Positions 56,754 through 64,000 of a stretch of DNA of 64,000 bases are shown one piece after another (the stretch's first letter is position 1; the number at the start of each line of letters is the position of its first letter). The notes beneath the pieces were generated by a model. The model ran no database searches, was not told the DNA's origin, and saw nothing but the letters and a program-made list of their open reading frames with translations. Source of the DNA: Marinobacter sp. F3R08 (GTDB lineage Bacteria; Pseudomonadota; Gammaproteobacteria; Pseudomonadales; Oleiphilaceae); NCBI RefSeq assembly GCF_018860425.1, contig NZ_JAHKPI010000014.1:1237069-1301068 (forward strand). Direction: 5' to 3'. The translations under genes and the position numbers were made by a program.

Positions 56754-58860
56754 CGCCGAAGTCGTAGTTCATTTCAGGGACCGGAGCCTGCAGGTAATAG
56801 CCCTGAATGTAGTTCACGCCAGCCTGCCACAGGGTGGCGAGAACTGCGGCGTTTTCCACCAGAGGAATGATCGTGAGCTTGCCGCTGGCCTGCAGGCTCT
56901 CGACCATTTCTTTGACCTGCTCCTTGGCCTCATCGCTCTTCTGTACCTCCTCAGTGAAGGAGCCATCGATTTTCACGTAGTCCGCATCAATGTGTTTCAG
57001 CGTATTGAAGGGATTCAGCGCGCAGCCAAACTGGGCAATAGATACCTTGCAGTGCAGTTCATGAACGGCATTGGTGAAGTCCTTTGCCTGCTTCATGTAC
57101 TTGTTGGCATCGCCTTCACGAATCTGGAAGATCAGCGATTCGCCGGGCAGTCGTGCGGCCTTCAGGGCAACGCTCAGCCAGGGTGTGAAGGTTTTGTCCT
57201 GCAGGGTCTCGGCTGTCACGTTGAGGAACAGTCTCGTGTCATGGCCTCGTGAGCGATGACTGGACAGCTGTTTGATAGTCTGCAGAATAACCCAGCGGTC
57301 AATCTTGATCGCGGTGTCGCTCGGCCCCATTGGTGGCAGGAAGTCGTAGGGCGAGACTTCCTTATCGTCCTTGTCGAGCATGCGCACAAAGGCTTCGTAG
57401 TGCTCTTCACCTTCACCACGCAGGTTGATAATAGGCTGGAACAAGAGCTTGAAGCGGTTCTCGTCCAGAGCCTTCTGGATCGCTTCCACCGAATTGCTTT
57501 CATCGAGTGTTTCAAAATCCGCCGGGTTGTAGACGACCACGCCATTGCCCTGGGAATGGCCTTCGAGTTTGCGGACTTCCGAAGACGCATTGTGGGCCCG
57601 GGCCATTAACTCCTCGGCCTTCGGCGAATTCTCGGTAATCGCGGCGACACCAATGCTTACGGTCAGTTGAACCGTTCGGCCATTGATATCGAACAGATGA
57701 TCTTCAACCGCCTTGCGGATGCGCTCTGCGTGCTCAGCCATGGTTGTTTCATCACAGGGCTGGGATAACAGACTGAAGGCATCATCGCTCAACCGGGCCA
57801 GAGCCAGCTCTTCTCCAGTCTGTTCCTCAAGGAGTTTGGCCAGGTCGCCAAGAAGCAGGTCTGCGCCGGAGATGCCGACCTGCCCTTTCATGCTCATGAA
57901 GTTATCAAGAGCGATGTAGGCCAGAGCCCCGGTTTCGTTCGTTTTGCCTGCGTTGGCAATGGACTGGGCCAGGGCGTCCATGAGGTATTGACGGTTGTAA
58001 AGGCCGGTAAGCAGATCCTGGCTGCTGATCTGACGCAGCTTTTCTTCCAGTTCTGCATCACTGTGCTCCGGTTGAAGCACAATTTGCGTGCATGTCTCGC
58101 CGTCATATGTGGCAGCCGAAACTGACATGGTAACGTTCAGTTCGTGGTCATCGCTGCGGCGTGCGGTGCAGTTCATGGTCATGCCGTCCTCGCCCTTTTC
58201 GCTGAAGGACTTCATGAACTCTTTGTACTTGGTCTGGCTTTCAGCGGTAAGCGTGTCGAGCACCGGAATGCAGATGAGATCGTCGATATCCTCGTAGCCG
58301 AGGAACTCCATATAGGACTGGTTGGCGTAGATGTGCATGCCATCGTTGATGTAGGCGATAGCGTCCTTGGAGCTTTCGAGGAGCAATTGGCAGCGCTGTT
58401 CCGCCTCCCGAAGATGGGACTCTAGAATACGTCGCCGCCGGCGTTCCTCCAGAGCCATCAGTTCGCGATTTACTGTCAGTACAAGCAGGTCGGTGTGCTC
58501 GAACAACACGGTGCCCTGGGCGCCGGCCTTCATGATGCTGACAGTACGCTCGCGGCTCTCCTCTTCCGTCAACAGGATAAACGGAATGTCCTTGTCCATC
58601 CTGCGAATCATGGACAGGGCGTCATCGGCCGAGAACTCCTGGTCCAGATCGCGGGCCAGCAGGAGATCCCAGTTTCCGGCTTTCAGCGTCTCTTCAAGAT
58701 CTTCTTCTGAGGTGATTCTGTGGGCTCGGGTGGCCTTGCCGGAGTTCCGGAGCAGGCTGACCAGTGATTCGGCATCGTTTTGTGATGGGTCGAGAATCAG
58801 CAGGTGTACGGTCGCGTTCTTTTTCTGCATTCGAAGGGCGTCTCGTGATACACGGTTCAT
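56746..58860 (-). CDS. fimX: FimX-type c-di-GMP receptor (REC-PAS-degenerate GGDEF-EAL)
   Basis: The 704-residue protein has four parts in the order of P. aeruginosa FimX: a receiver-like domain (about 16-135), PAS (about 155-265), GGDEF (about 280-445) and EAL (about 458-700). The GGDEF site reads LSDDAF (357-362) and the EAL site EAF (489-491), so both enzymatic activities are probably lost and the EAL domain should only bind c-di-GMP. FimX controls type IV pilus assembly and twitching. In P. aeruginosa fimX also neighbours serB and a PilZ-type gene, which supports the name. The start could alternatively be Met11. Confidence 0.85.
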   Translation of the reverse strand: MNRVSRDALRMQKKNATVHLLILDPSQNDAESLVSLLRNSGKATRAHRITSEEDLEETLKAGNWDLLLARDLDQEFSADDALSMIRRMDKDIPFILLTEEESRERTVSIMKAGAQGTVLFEHTDLLVLTVNRELMALEERRRRRILESHLREAEQRCQLLLESSKDAIAYINDGMHIYANQSYMEFLGYEDIDDLICIPVLDTLTAESQTKYKEFMKSFSEKGEDGMTMNCTARRSDDHELNVTMSVSAATYDGETCTQIVLQPEHSDAELEEKLRQISSQDLLTGLYNRQYLMDALAQSIANAGKTNETGALAYIALDNFMSMKGQVGISGADLLLGDLAKLLEEQTGEELALARLSDDAFSLLSQPCDETTMAEHAERIRKAVEDHLFDINGRTVQLTVSIGVAAITENSPKAEELMARAHNASSEVRKLEGHSQGNGVVVYNPADFETLDESNSVEAIQKALDENRFKLLFQPIINLRGEGEEHYEAFVRMLDKDDKEVSPYDFLPPMGPSDTAIKIDRWVILQTIKQLSSHRSRGHDTRLFLNVTAETLQDKTFTPWLSVALKAARLPGESLIFQIREGDANKYMKQAKDFTNAVHELHCKVSIAQFGCALNPFNTLKHIDADYVKIDGSFTEEVQKSDEAKEQVKEMVESLQASGKLTIIPLVENAAVLATLWQAGVNYIQGYYLQAPVPEMNYDFGEN

Positions 58861-58938
58861 TCACTAACGCTGAATGATGCAGGGGATCTCAATCAATAAC
58901 AACCCTCTGTAGTCGTCCGGTTTCTCAGTTTTGAGGCC

Positions 58939-60744
58939 TTAAAGCGATGGCCACAGCGAGTCAAACTCATCCTCGCTGGCTCCGGATGACGGCGACGGCG
59001 CTCCAGCATTCAGCGGTGTGGCATTTTGTAACTTGAGCTCGAACTGGCTGATACTGCCAGTAGATGAAACCTTTCGGGACAGCTGACCCTGATCTTCGCG
59101 GCCATCATGAAGCAGGGAAATGCGGCTGCCGGATTGGAATGGCAGACGAGGCGTAATCAGAGTGGCAGACTGGTTAACTACGCTGATTTCCGGCAACAGC
59201 AAGCCTCGCAGGTACTCGCTGCTATTGCCCACTTTCTGAATCAGGCGAACTCCACAGGGGGACGCACTGGGTGCCAGCAGCTCAATTCCCACCTGGGTGC
59301 CCTGATTCTTGATCTGACGGATCCAGCGCACGACGGCCAGGCTCCAGGGGTGGGTGCTTTGCTCGCGAACGCCCAGAACCTCGCCGGCCTGCAGCGAGGA
59401 AGGGACATTGCTCTCCCAGCCGACACAATAGCCGCCGGGACTGGTGTTGATCAGCAGGGATTGATGTGACCGTGGCCGATTTCTGTCAGTGGAAGGCGCT
59501 TGAGAGTTGCCGTAAAGGCCTTTGAAATTGATCGGCGTGTCGGCAGAGTGGAGCTTTTCGTCGTTGGGGCCTGTGTCGTAGGCACCCTGCCAGGCATCCT
59601 GCTTTGAGCGTGAAGACCGCACAAACAGATTCTCGTCGTCGTGGTGGCCGTCGTCGTTGCCATTCACGAATTCAGTGAAGGTTTTCTCGCCCGCAATGAA
59701 GTAGTGCGCGGCGGTCAGGCCGACGCAAATCTCGAGGGAACCCTGGCTCGCAATTCGGTTGAAGTTCCGTTTTGCGAGAATGCCCAACGCCTGACTTAGA
59801 TGGGTGAGCAAGGTCTCGCTTACCTTTGCCGGCACCCTCAGCTCGTGCGGTGGTTCGCCGGCGGTGTGGCGGGCGTGGAGTGTGTCGGAGAGCATCGCCG
59901 AGAGCTTTCGGGTATCAAAACCAAAGCTTTCATCTCCGGGGCTCTGCTCAAGCAGACTGCGGTAAAGTGGCGGATTGTCTCGTTCCATATTAATCACGAA
60001 CAGGCTGTCGTCACCGATATCTGGCCCACACTCGGTATTGTCTGTCCAGGATTCGAACAGTTCGTAAACGTGCAGAAGTTCAGCTTGGCGCAGTTGATTG
60101 GGCCGCGCGCAGCCGAGCAGGAGAATTCGCTTGTAGCTGTCGGCGACCGAACTGGTGTGGCGGTGCTGAAGAGCATCGTCTTCTATCTGAACCACGGCGA
60201 GCTTGTTGCGATGCGCAAACCGGAACAGGCGGTGGCACTCCAGCCAACTTTGAGCAGGACTCGGGCAATAGAGCTGATGTGACCTCAGGATGGTTGCCGA
60301 TAGTTCGGAGATGGCCCGGTGTGCGGCGGTGGCAATCTGACGGCGATTTTTGTCCACCCCCCCGTTGTCGATGAACTCCAGAACGCAGAGTTTGTAGCCG
60401 CTGGCCAGATGCAACTGAAGAGCCTGGGCCAGGTTGGCGATTTTCCGCTGCTTCTCAGGAAGAGCTACGGCCAGGCCAAGATAATGTCGGGAGAGTTCGT
60501 TACACACGAAATGGATCTTTTCCCGAATAAGCTCCAGGAATTGCATGCGTTGCTGCGGCGCCAGAAAGAGATGATTCAGTTCGATAATGGCATGGTAGAG
60601 CTGCCGTGATACCTCGCCGATATTGGCCATTGGCAGTTGCCCTATCCAGGCCCGGAAGGCCTTGGGTGTTGTGTCACAGAAAGACAGGCTGGCTGTTTTC
60701 TGTTCGGGAACGCGGAGGTCAGGTTTCAGAGTCTTAGCTTCCAT
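58939..60744 (-). CDS. PilZ-domain-like protein next to fimX
   Basis: The 601-residue protein has a long helical N-terminal part (about 1-430) without a signal peptide. A PilZ-like beta barrel follows (about 440-560): RNRPRSHQSLLINTSPGGYC resembles the RxxxR ... [DN]xSxxG c-di-GMP motif, though the spacing and Arg positions are not ideal. EDEFDSLWPSL at the end is an acidic tail. An orthologue stands in the same place beside fimX in P. aeruginosa. It may relay c-di-GMP levels to pili, but no function has been shown that I can name. Confidence 0.72.
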   Translation of the reverse strand: MEAKTLKPDLRVPEQKTASLSFCDTTPKAFRAWIGQLPMANIGEVSRQLYHAIIELNHLFLAPQQRMQFLELIREKIHFVCNELSRHYLGLAVALPEKQRKIANLAQALQLHLASGYKLCVLEFIDNGGVDKNRRQIATAAHRAISELSATILRSHQLYCPSPAQSWLECHRLFRFAHRNKLAVVQIEDDALQHRHTSSVADSYKRILLLGCARPNQLRQAELLHVYELFESWTDNTECGPDIGDDSLFVINMERDNPPLYRSLLEQSPGDESFGFDTRKLSAMLSDTLHARHTAGEPPHELRVPAKVSETLLTHLSQALGILAKRNFNRIASQGSLEICVGLTAAHYFIAGEKTFTEFVNGNDDGHHDDENLFVRSSRSKQDAWQGAYDTGPNDEKLHSADTPINFKGLYGNSQAPSTDRNRPRSHQSLLINTSPGGYCVGWESNVPSSLQAGEVLGVREQSTHPWSLAVVRWIRQIKNQGTQVGIELLAPSASPCGVRLIQKVGNSSEYLRGLLLPEISVVNQSATLITPRLPFQSGSRISLLHDGREDQGQLSRKVSSTGSISQFELKLQNATPLNAGAPSPSSGASEDEFDSLWPSL

Positions 60745-60852
60745 GAATGCATGCCAGTGTCTGGGCCACAGGTGGTATTGCGGGAGTTACCCTGATAGCG
60801 ATTGCCGAGTGTAGTTGCCTGTCAGGAAAACGCCGTAAATACATATTTTTAA

Positions 60853-60875
60853 CTTAAACGTTACTGGAGTTTAAG
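60853..60875. promoter_or_regulatory. Inverted repeat upstream of the PilZ-like gene
   Basis: CTTAAAC (60853-60859) and GTTTAAG (60869-60875) form a perfect 7-bp inverted repeat with a nine-base spacer, about 110 bases upstream of the PilZ-like gene start. Two TTGACA hexamers (60915-60920 and 60925-60930) lie nearby. The shape suits a dimeric regulator site; no regulator can be named. Confidence 0.35.
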
Positions 60876-60959
60876 GTAGCAAACCAGACGCAAAAAGCGA
60901 GAAGATCATGAGTTGACAATTTTTGACAAGTGAATTCAGGTCGTTTTTTGGGATGCCTG

Positions 60960-62000
60960 TCACGGGAACAGGTTGATCGGCGTCTTGCATTCCTTGCCTG
61001 GCTCTTCTCTTACCAGCTTGGGTACCAAGAATCCTGGTAACCGGGTCAGTAATTCACGAACCAGATGCCGGGACTCCTCGTCCGGGACGTCGTAGTGGTG
61101 GGCACCCGCCACCGGATCAAATGCATGCAGGTAGTAGGGCAGAACGCCGGCATCAAAGAGCGTCTCACTCAGTTGCTCCAGCACTGACGGACAGTCATTG
61201 ACGCCGCGGAGGATGACACTCTGGTTAAGCAGCGTTACGCCCGCTGCCCGCAGATGTCCCAGGGCCCGGCGTGTGGCGGTGTCTATTTCCGCCGGGTGGT
61301 TTACGTGCAGCACGATCACGACCTGAAGTGACGTCGCCGAAAGCCAGGTCAGGAGCTCGTCACAAACTCTTTGCGGGATAACCACAGGCAGGCGTGTGTG
61401 CAGGCGCAGCCTGCGTATGTGGGGTATGCCACTGATTGCCGTTACCCACTGAGCTAGCAATCGGTCATTGACCGCAAGCGGGTCACCGCCACTGAAAATG
61501 ACTTCATTGATTTCCGGGCTTGCCGCAAGGGTGTTAATTACCCGCTTCCGATCGTCTGGACTCAGTCGTTGGTCCTCGTAGGGAAAATGTCTGCGAAAAC
61601 AGTAACGGCAGTTGACTGCACACTGCCCGGTTACCATGAGCAGGGCCCGACTGCGGTACTTGCGAATAAGACCTGTGGTGGCGATGGCTGCTGATTCTTC
61701 CAGCGGGTCGCTGACAAACCCGGGTGCGTGATCGGTTTCGTCAGCCAGAGGGAGTACCTGCCGGAGCAGAGGGTCTGCAGGATTGCCCTTTTTCATGCGC
61801 GCAAGAAAAGGTTCAGGTACACGGATCGAAAACAGTTGGTGACCCTGCTGTGCGGCAGAAAGCCATGATTCGGCGGGCAGCTCCAGACGTCGAAGCAGCT
61901 CTTCCGGGCATGTCACAGACTCCGACAGCACTTGCTGCCAGCTGCGATGTTCATGGTCGGAAAGGTGGGCTTCTATACGGGCGGGGGTTCGCTGTATCAT
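60960..62000 (-). CDS. epmB: EF-P lysine 2,3-aminomutase-type protein EpmB
   Basis: The 346-residue radical-SAM protein has the cluster motif CAVNCRYC (Cys127, Cys131, Cys134) and [11 protein letters not shown], which fits E. coli EpmB (YjeK, 342). A C-terminal [11 protein letters not shown] would hold the PLP Lys. It converts L-alpha-lysine to (R)-beta-lysine with an iron-sulfur cluster, SAM and PLP. It diverges from efp over 45 bases, and epmA follows efp, so the whole pathway of EF-P modification is clustered. Confidence 0.93.
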   Translation of the reverse strand: MIQRTPARIEAHLSDHEHRSWQQVLSESVTCPEELLRRLELPAESWLSAAQQGHQLFSIRVPEPFLARMKKGNPADPLLRQVLPLADETDHAPGFVSDPLEESAAIATTGLIRKYRSRALLMVTGQCAVNCRYCFRRHFPYEDQRLSPDDRKRVINTLAASPEINEVIFSGGDPLAVNDRLLAQWVTAISGIPHIRRLRLHTRLPVVIPQRVCDELLTWLSATSLQVVIVLHVNHPAEIDTATRRALGHLRAAGVTLLNQSVILRGVNDCPSVLEQLSETLFDAGVLPYYLHAFDPVAGAHHYDVPDEESRHLVRELLTRLPGFLVPKLVREEPGKECKTPINLFP

Positions 62001-62045
62001 AACGCCCTTCGAATTCTAAACAGCATTTTGTCAGGTGGACATTTC

Positions 62046-62621
62046 ATGGCTTCATATTCTACCAACGAATTTCGCGGCGGTCTCAAGGTTTTGCTTGATG
62101 GTGACCCCTGCATCATTCTTGAGAACGAGTTCGTCAAGCCCGGAAAGGGGCAGGCCTTCAATCGCGTCAAGCTGCGTAACCTCATGAGTAACCGGGTCTG
62201 GGAACGCACGTTCAAGTCCGGCGAAAGTCTGGAAGCCGCGGATGTTATTGATCTGGACATGGAGTACCTCTACACCGACGGTGAATTCTGGCATTTCATG
62301 CTGACAGATGGCTCTTTCGAGCAATACCCGGCGGATGCGAAGGCGGTTGGTGATGCCATGAAGTGGCTGAAAGAGCAGGATATCTACACCGTGACTCTTT
62401 ATAACGGTTCGCCGCTGTCGGTGACGCCCCCCAACTTTGTTGAACTGGAAGTGGTTGATACTGACCCGGGAATGAAAGGGGACACGGCCCAGGGTGGTTC
62501 CAAACCTGCGACTCTCTCGACGGGCGCAGTGGTCAATGTGCCGCTGTTTATCACTATCGGCGAAGTGCTCAAGGTTGATACCCGCTCCGGTGAATACATG
62601 AACCGGGTCAAGAGCAGTTGA
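62046..62621 (+). CDS. efp: Elongation factor P
   Basis: The ATG 62046 follows AGGTGG, giving 191 residues (E. coli 188). The KOW-like N-terminal domain has [20 protein letters not shown]; Lys34 in PGKGQ is the residue that receives beta-lysine. Two OB domains follow, with the C-terminal signature [20 protein letters not shown]. It binds ribosomes stalled at consecutive prolines and promotes peptide bond formation. The modification genes epmB and epmA flank it. Confidence 0.97.
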   Translation: MASYSTNEFRGGLKVLLDGDPCIILENEFVKPGKGQAFNRVKLRNLMSNRVWERTFKSGESLEAADVIDLDMEYLYTDGEFWHFMLTDGSFEQYPADAKAVGDAMKWLKEQDIYTVTLYNGSPLSVTPPNFVELEVVDTDPGMKGDTAQGGSKPATLSTGAVVNVPLFITIGEVLKVDTRSGEYMNRVKSS

Positions 62622-62628
62622 TCGAGTC

Positions 62629-63597
62629 ATGACTTGTCAACCTGTCTGGCAGCCCGCTGCCTCGCAGGCTGCCCTAAAGAGCCGTGCGCAACAGCTTGCT
62701 TTTGTGCGCGGCTTTTTTGCGAAAAAGGGGCTGCTGGAGGTCGAGACACCGATAATTGGCAGGTGTGGCGTCACCGACGTCCATCTTGATGGCATACATG
62801 CGCAGGTTGCTGTCGGCTCCCGGACCGGGGGGTGGCTTCAGACGTCCCCGGAATATCATATGAAGCGGCTGCTCGCGACGGGCTGTGGATCCATTTACCA
62901 GGTTTCACGGGTGTTCCGCGATGGGGAGCAGGGGCGTCGCCACAATCCTGAATTCTCCATGCTGGAATGGTATCGGGTTGATTATGATGATGTGATGCTC
63001 ATGGAGGAGGTCTCGGATCTGGTCTGTGGCTGGCTGGAGTGCCAGCGGCCCAGCATCATCCAGTATCGTGACGCATTGGTGTATTGGGCAGGTATTGATC
63101 CATTTTCGGCAACCGATCGCGAACTGGCGCAACGCTGCGAGAAGTGGCTGGAGCCAGAGCAATTGGCGAGCCTTGGCCGGGATGGTTGTCTGGATCTGCT
63201 AATGAGCTTTGTTGTTGAGCCAAATCTTGGGCGGGATCGGCCCGTGTTCATAACCGGCTACCCGGCGTCACAGGCTTCACTTGCAAAGACGTCGCAGTTG
63301 GATGGTTATGAAGTGGCTCATCGCTTTGAGCTTTATGTTGATGGTCTGGAACTCTGTAACGGCTATTGGGAACTGACCGATCCGGCGGAGCAAAGGTTGC
63401 GATTTGAAGCCGACAACGCACAACGCAGGCGCTCAGGGAAGCCTGAAATGGAGCTCGATGAGGCCTTTCTCGCTGCGCTTGAGCGAGGATTGCCCGAGTG
63501 CTCAGGTGTAGCACTCGGACTGGATCGTTTGCTTATGCTAAAGCTCGGGGTTGAGAACATTGACGAAGTTCTGGCGTTTCCGTTCGAACGATCGTGA
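62629..63597 (+). CDS. epmA: EF-P--(R)-beta-lysine ligase EpmA
   Basis: The 322-residue protein is a class II lysyl-tRNA synthetase-like enzyme without the anticodon-binding domain, as in E. coli EpmA (325). It has the class II motifs: LLEVETPIIG (motif 1), RVFRDGEQGRRHNPEFSMLE (motif 2) and GVALGLDRLLMLKLG (motif 3). It activates (R)-beta-lysine with ATP and joins it to Lys34 of EF-P. It begins eight bases after efp and its stop abuts the stop of the convergent psd. Confidence 0.95.
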   Translation: MTCQPVWQPAASQAALKSRAQQLAFVRGFFAKKGLLEVETPIIGRCGVTDVHLDGIHAQVAVGSRTGGWLQTSPEYHMKRLLATGCGSIYQVSRVFRDGEQGRRHNPEFSMLEWYRVDYDDVMLMEEVSDLVCGWLECQRPSIIQYRDALVYWAGIDPFSATDRELAQRCEKWLEPEQLASLGRDGCLDLLMSFVVEPNLGRDRPVFITGYPASQASLAKTSQLDGYEVAHRFELYVDGLELCNGYWELTDPAEQRLRFEADNAQRRRSGKPEMELDEAFLAALERGLPECSGVALGLDRLLMLKLGVENIDEVLAFPFERS

Positions 63598-64000
63598 TCA
63601 GGCCAGAGCGCCAAATGCCTCGCCCATGCGAACGACTTTGCCCGCCACCTGGTCGCTGTTCCAGCTAACGGCGCCTTTGGGCAGAACCATGATGACGGTG
63701 GAGCCAAGGCGGAATCGGCCCATTTCCTCGCCCTTTGCGAACGCTATGGCCTGCTCGCCTTCATAGCTGGTGGAGGTAACCTGTTTGCTGCCGGGCACAA
63801 CAACGCCGGCCCATCGGGTTTCCACGCTGCCAACGATCATGGCGCCGACCAGCACCAGGGCCATGGGGCCGGATTCGGTGTCGAAGATGCAAACAACCCG
63901 TTCATTTCGGGCGAACAGGTTCGGAACATTTTCGGCCGTTACCGGATTGACCGAAAACAGTTTGCCGGGTACATGGATCATCTGCCTCAGGGTGCCGGCC
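63598..64000 (-). CDS. psd: Phosphatidylserine decarboxylase, C-terminal part
   Basis: The gene runs off the right end; 133 residues of the C-terminus are visible. [20 protein letters not shown] and [20 protein letters not shown], followed by [15 protein letters not shown], are conserved in proteobacterial Psd. The maturation site is in FRLGSTVIM: cleavage between Gly and Ser of LGST produces the pyruvoyl group at the start of the alpha chain. The membrane-bound enzyme makes phosphatidylethanolamine. In P. aeruginosa psd also lies near the fimX-PilZ genes. Confidence 0.95.
   Translation of the reverse strand, partial: AGTLRQMIHVPGKLFSVNPVTAENVPNLFARNERVVCIFDTESGPMALVLVGAMIVGSVETRWAGVVVPGSKQVTSTSYEGEQAIAFAKGEEMGRFRLGSTVIMVLPKGAVSWNSDQVAGKVVRMGEAFGALA

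Overview
The window is an ordinary chromosomal segment of a gammaproteobacterium, most likely Marinobacter or a close marine relative. This rests on protein character, moderately high GC, and gene order. The right end (parE ... parC-serB-fimX-PilZ gene ... psd) follows the order I remember for the parE-psd region of Pseudomonas aeruginosa, with other genes inserted. No rRNA, tRNA, IS element, prophage or CRISPR array was seen. The species name is inference.

Layout. 1-147 is the end of a chemoreceptor gene, followed by a small membrane protein and an MFS transporter. 1994-6850 (minus) is a four-gene periplasmic iron cluster (imelysin lipoprotein, di-heme oxidoreductase, second imelysin, DUF1513) behind a promoter whose -10 box lies inside a 14/19 Fur-box match. 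7034-15059 holds rlmJ, an unrecognised protein coupled to an MscS channel, an orphan TRAP binding protein, an EamA transporter with a possible leader peptide, a GIY-YIG protein, two alpha/beta hydrolases and an OmpA lipoprotein. A strong two-way terminator ends this block. serA and a D-2-hydroxyglutarate dehydrogenase diverge at 16.4 kb; the second can clear the side product of the first.

18.2-23.7 kb is a compact cassette (ABC importer, amidase, TauE/SafE permease, IclR regulator) for an unidentified amide-type compound. 23.8-29.2 kb carries a sirtuin without its zinc cysteines, an ABC1 kinase, an FAH-family enzyme, apt with a purine permease, and a TRIC-type protein. 29.5-40.7 kb is the acyclic terpene utilisation cluster: atuA-B-C-D-E-F-G on the minus strand, divergent atuR, and a palindromic operator candidate between them. 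atuH is not present. Two related structured intergenic repeats sit inside this operon.

40.9-44.0 kb encodes a secreted subtilase lipoprotein overlapping a PrcB-like lipoprotein gene. 44.1-64.0 kb contains both topoisomerase IV genes, an SLC13 transporter, an EAL phosphodiesterase, cytochrome b561 with YceI, a chemoreceptor, serB, a FimX-type c-di-GMP protein with its PilZ-type neighbour, the complete EF-P lysylation set (epmB, efp, epmA), and the 3' end of psd. The most unusual items are the paired repeats in the atu operon, the unknown gene coupled to MscS, the subtilase/PrcB pair, and the amidase transport cassette.
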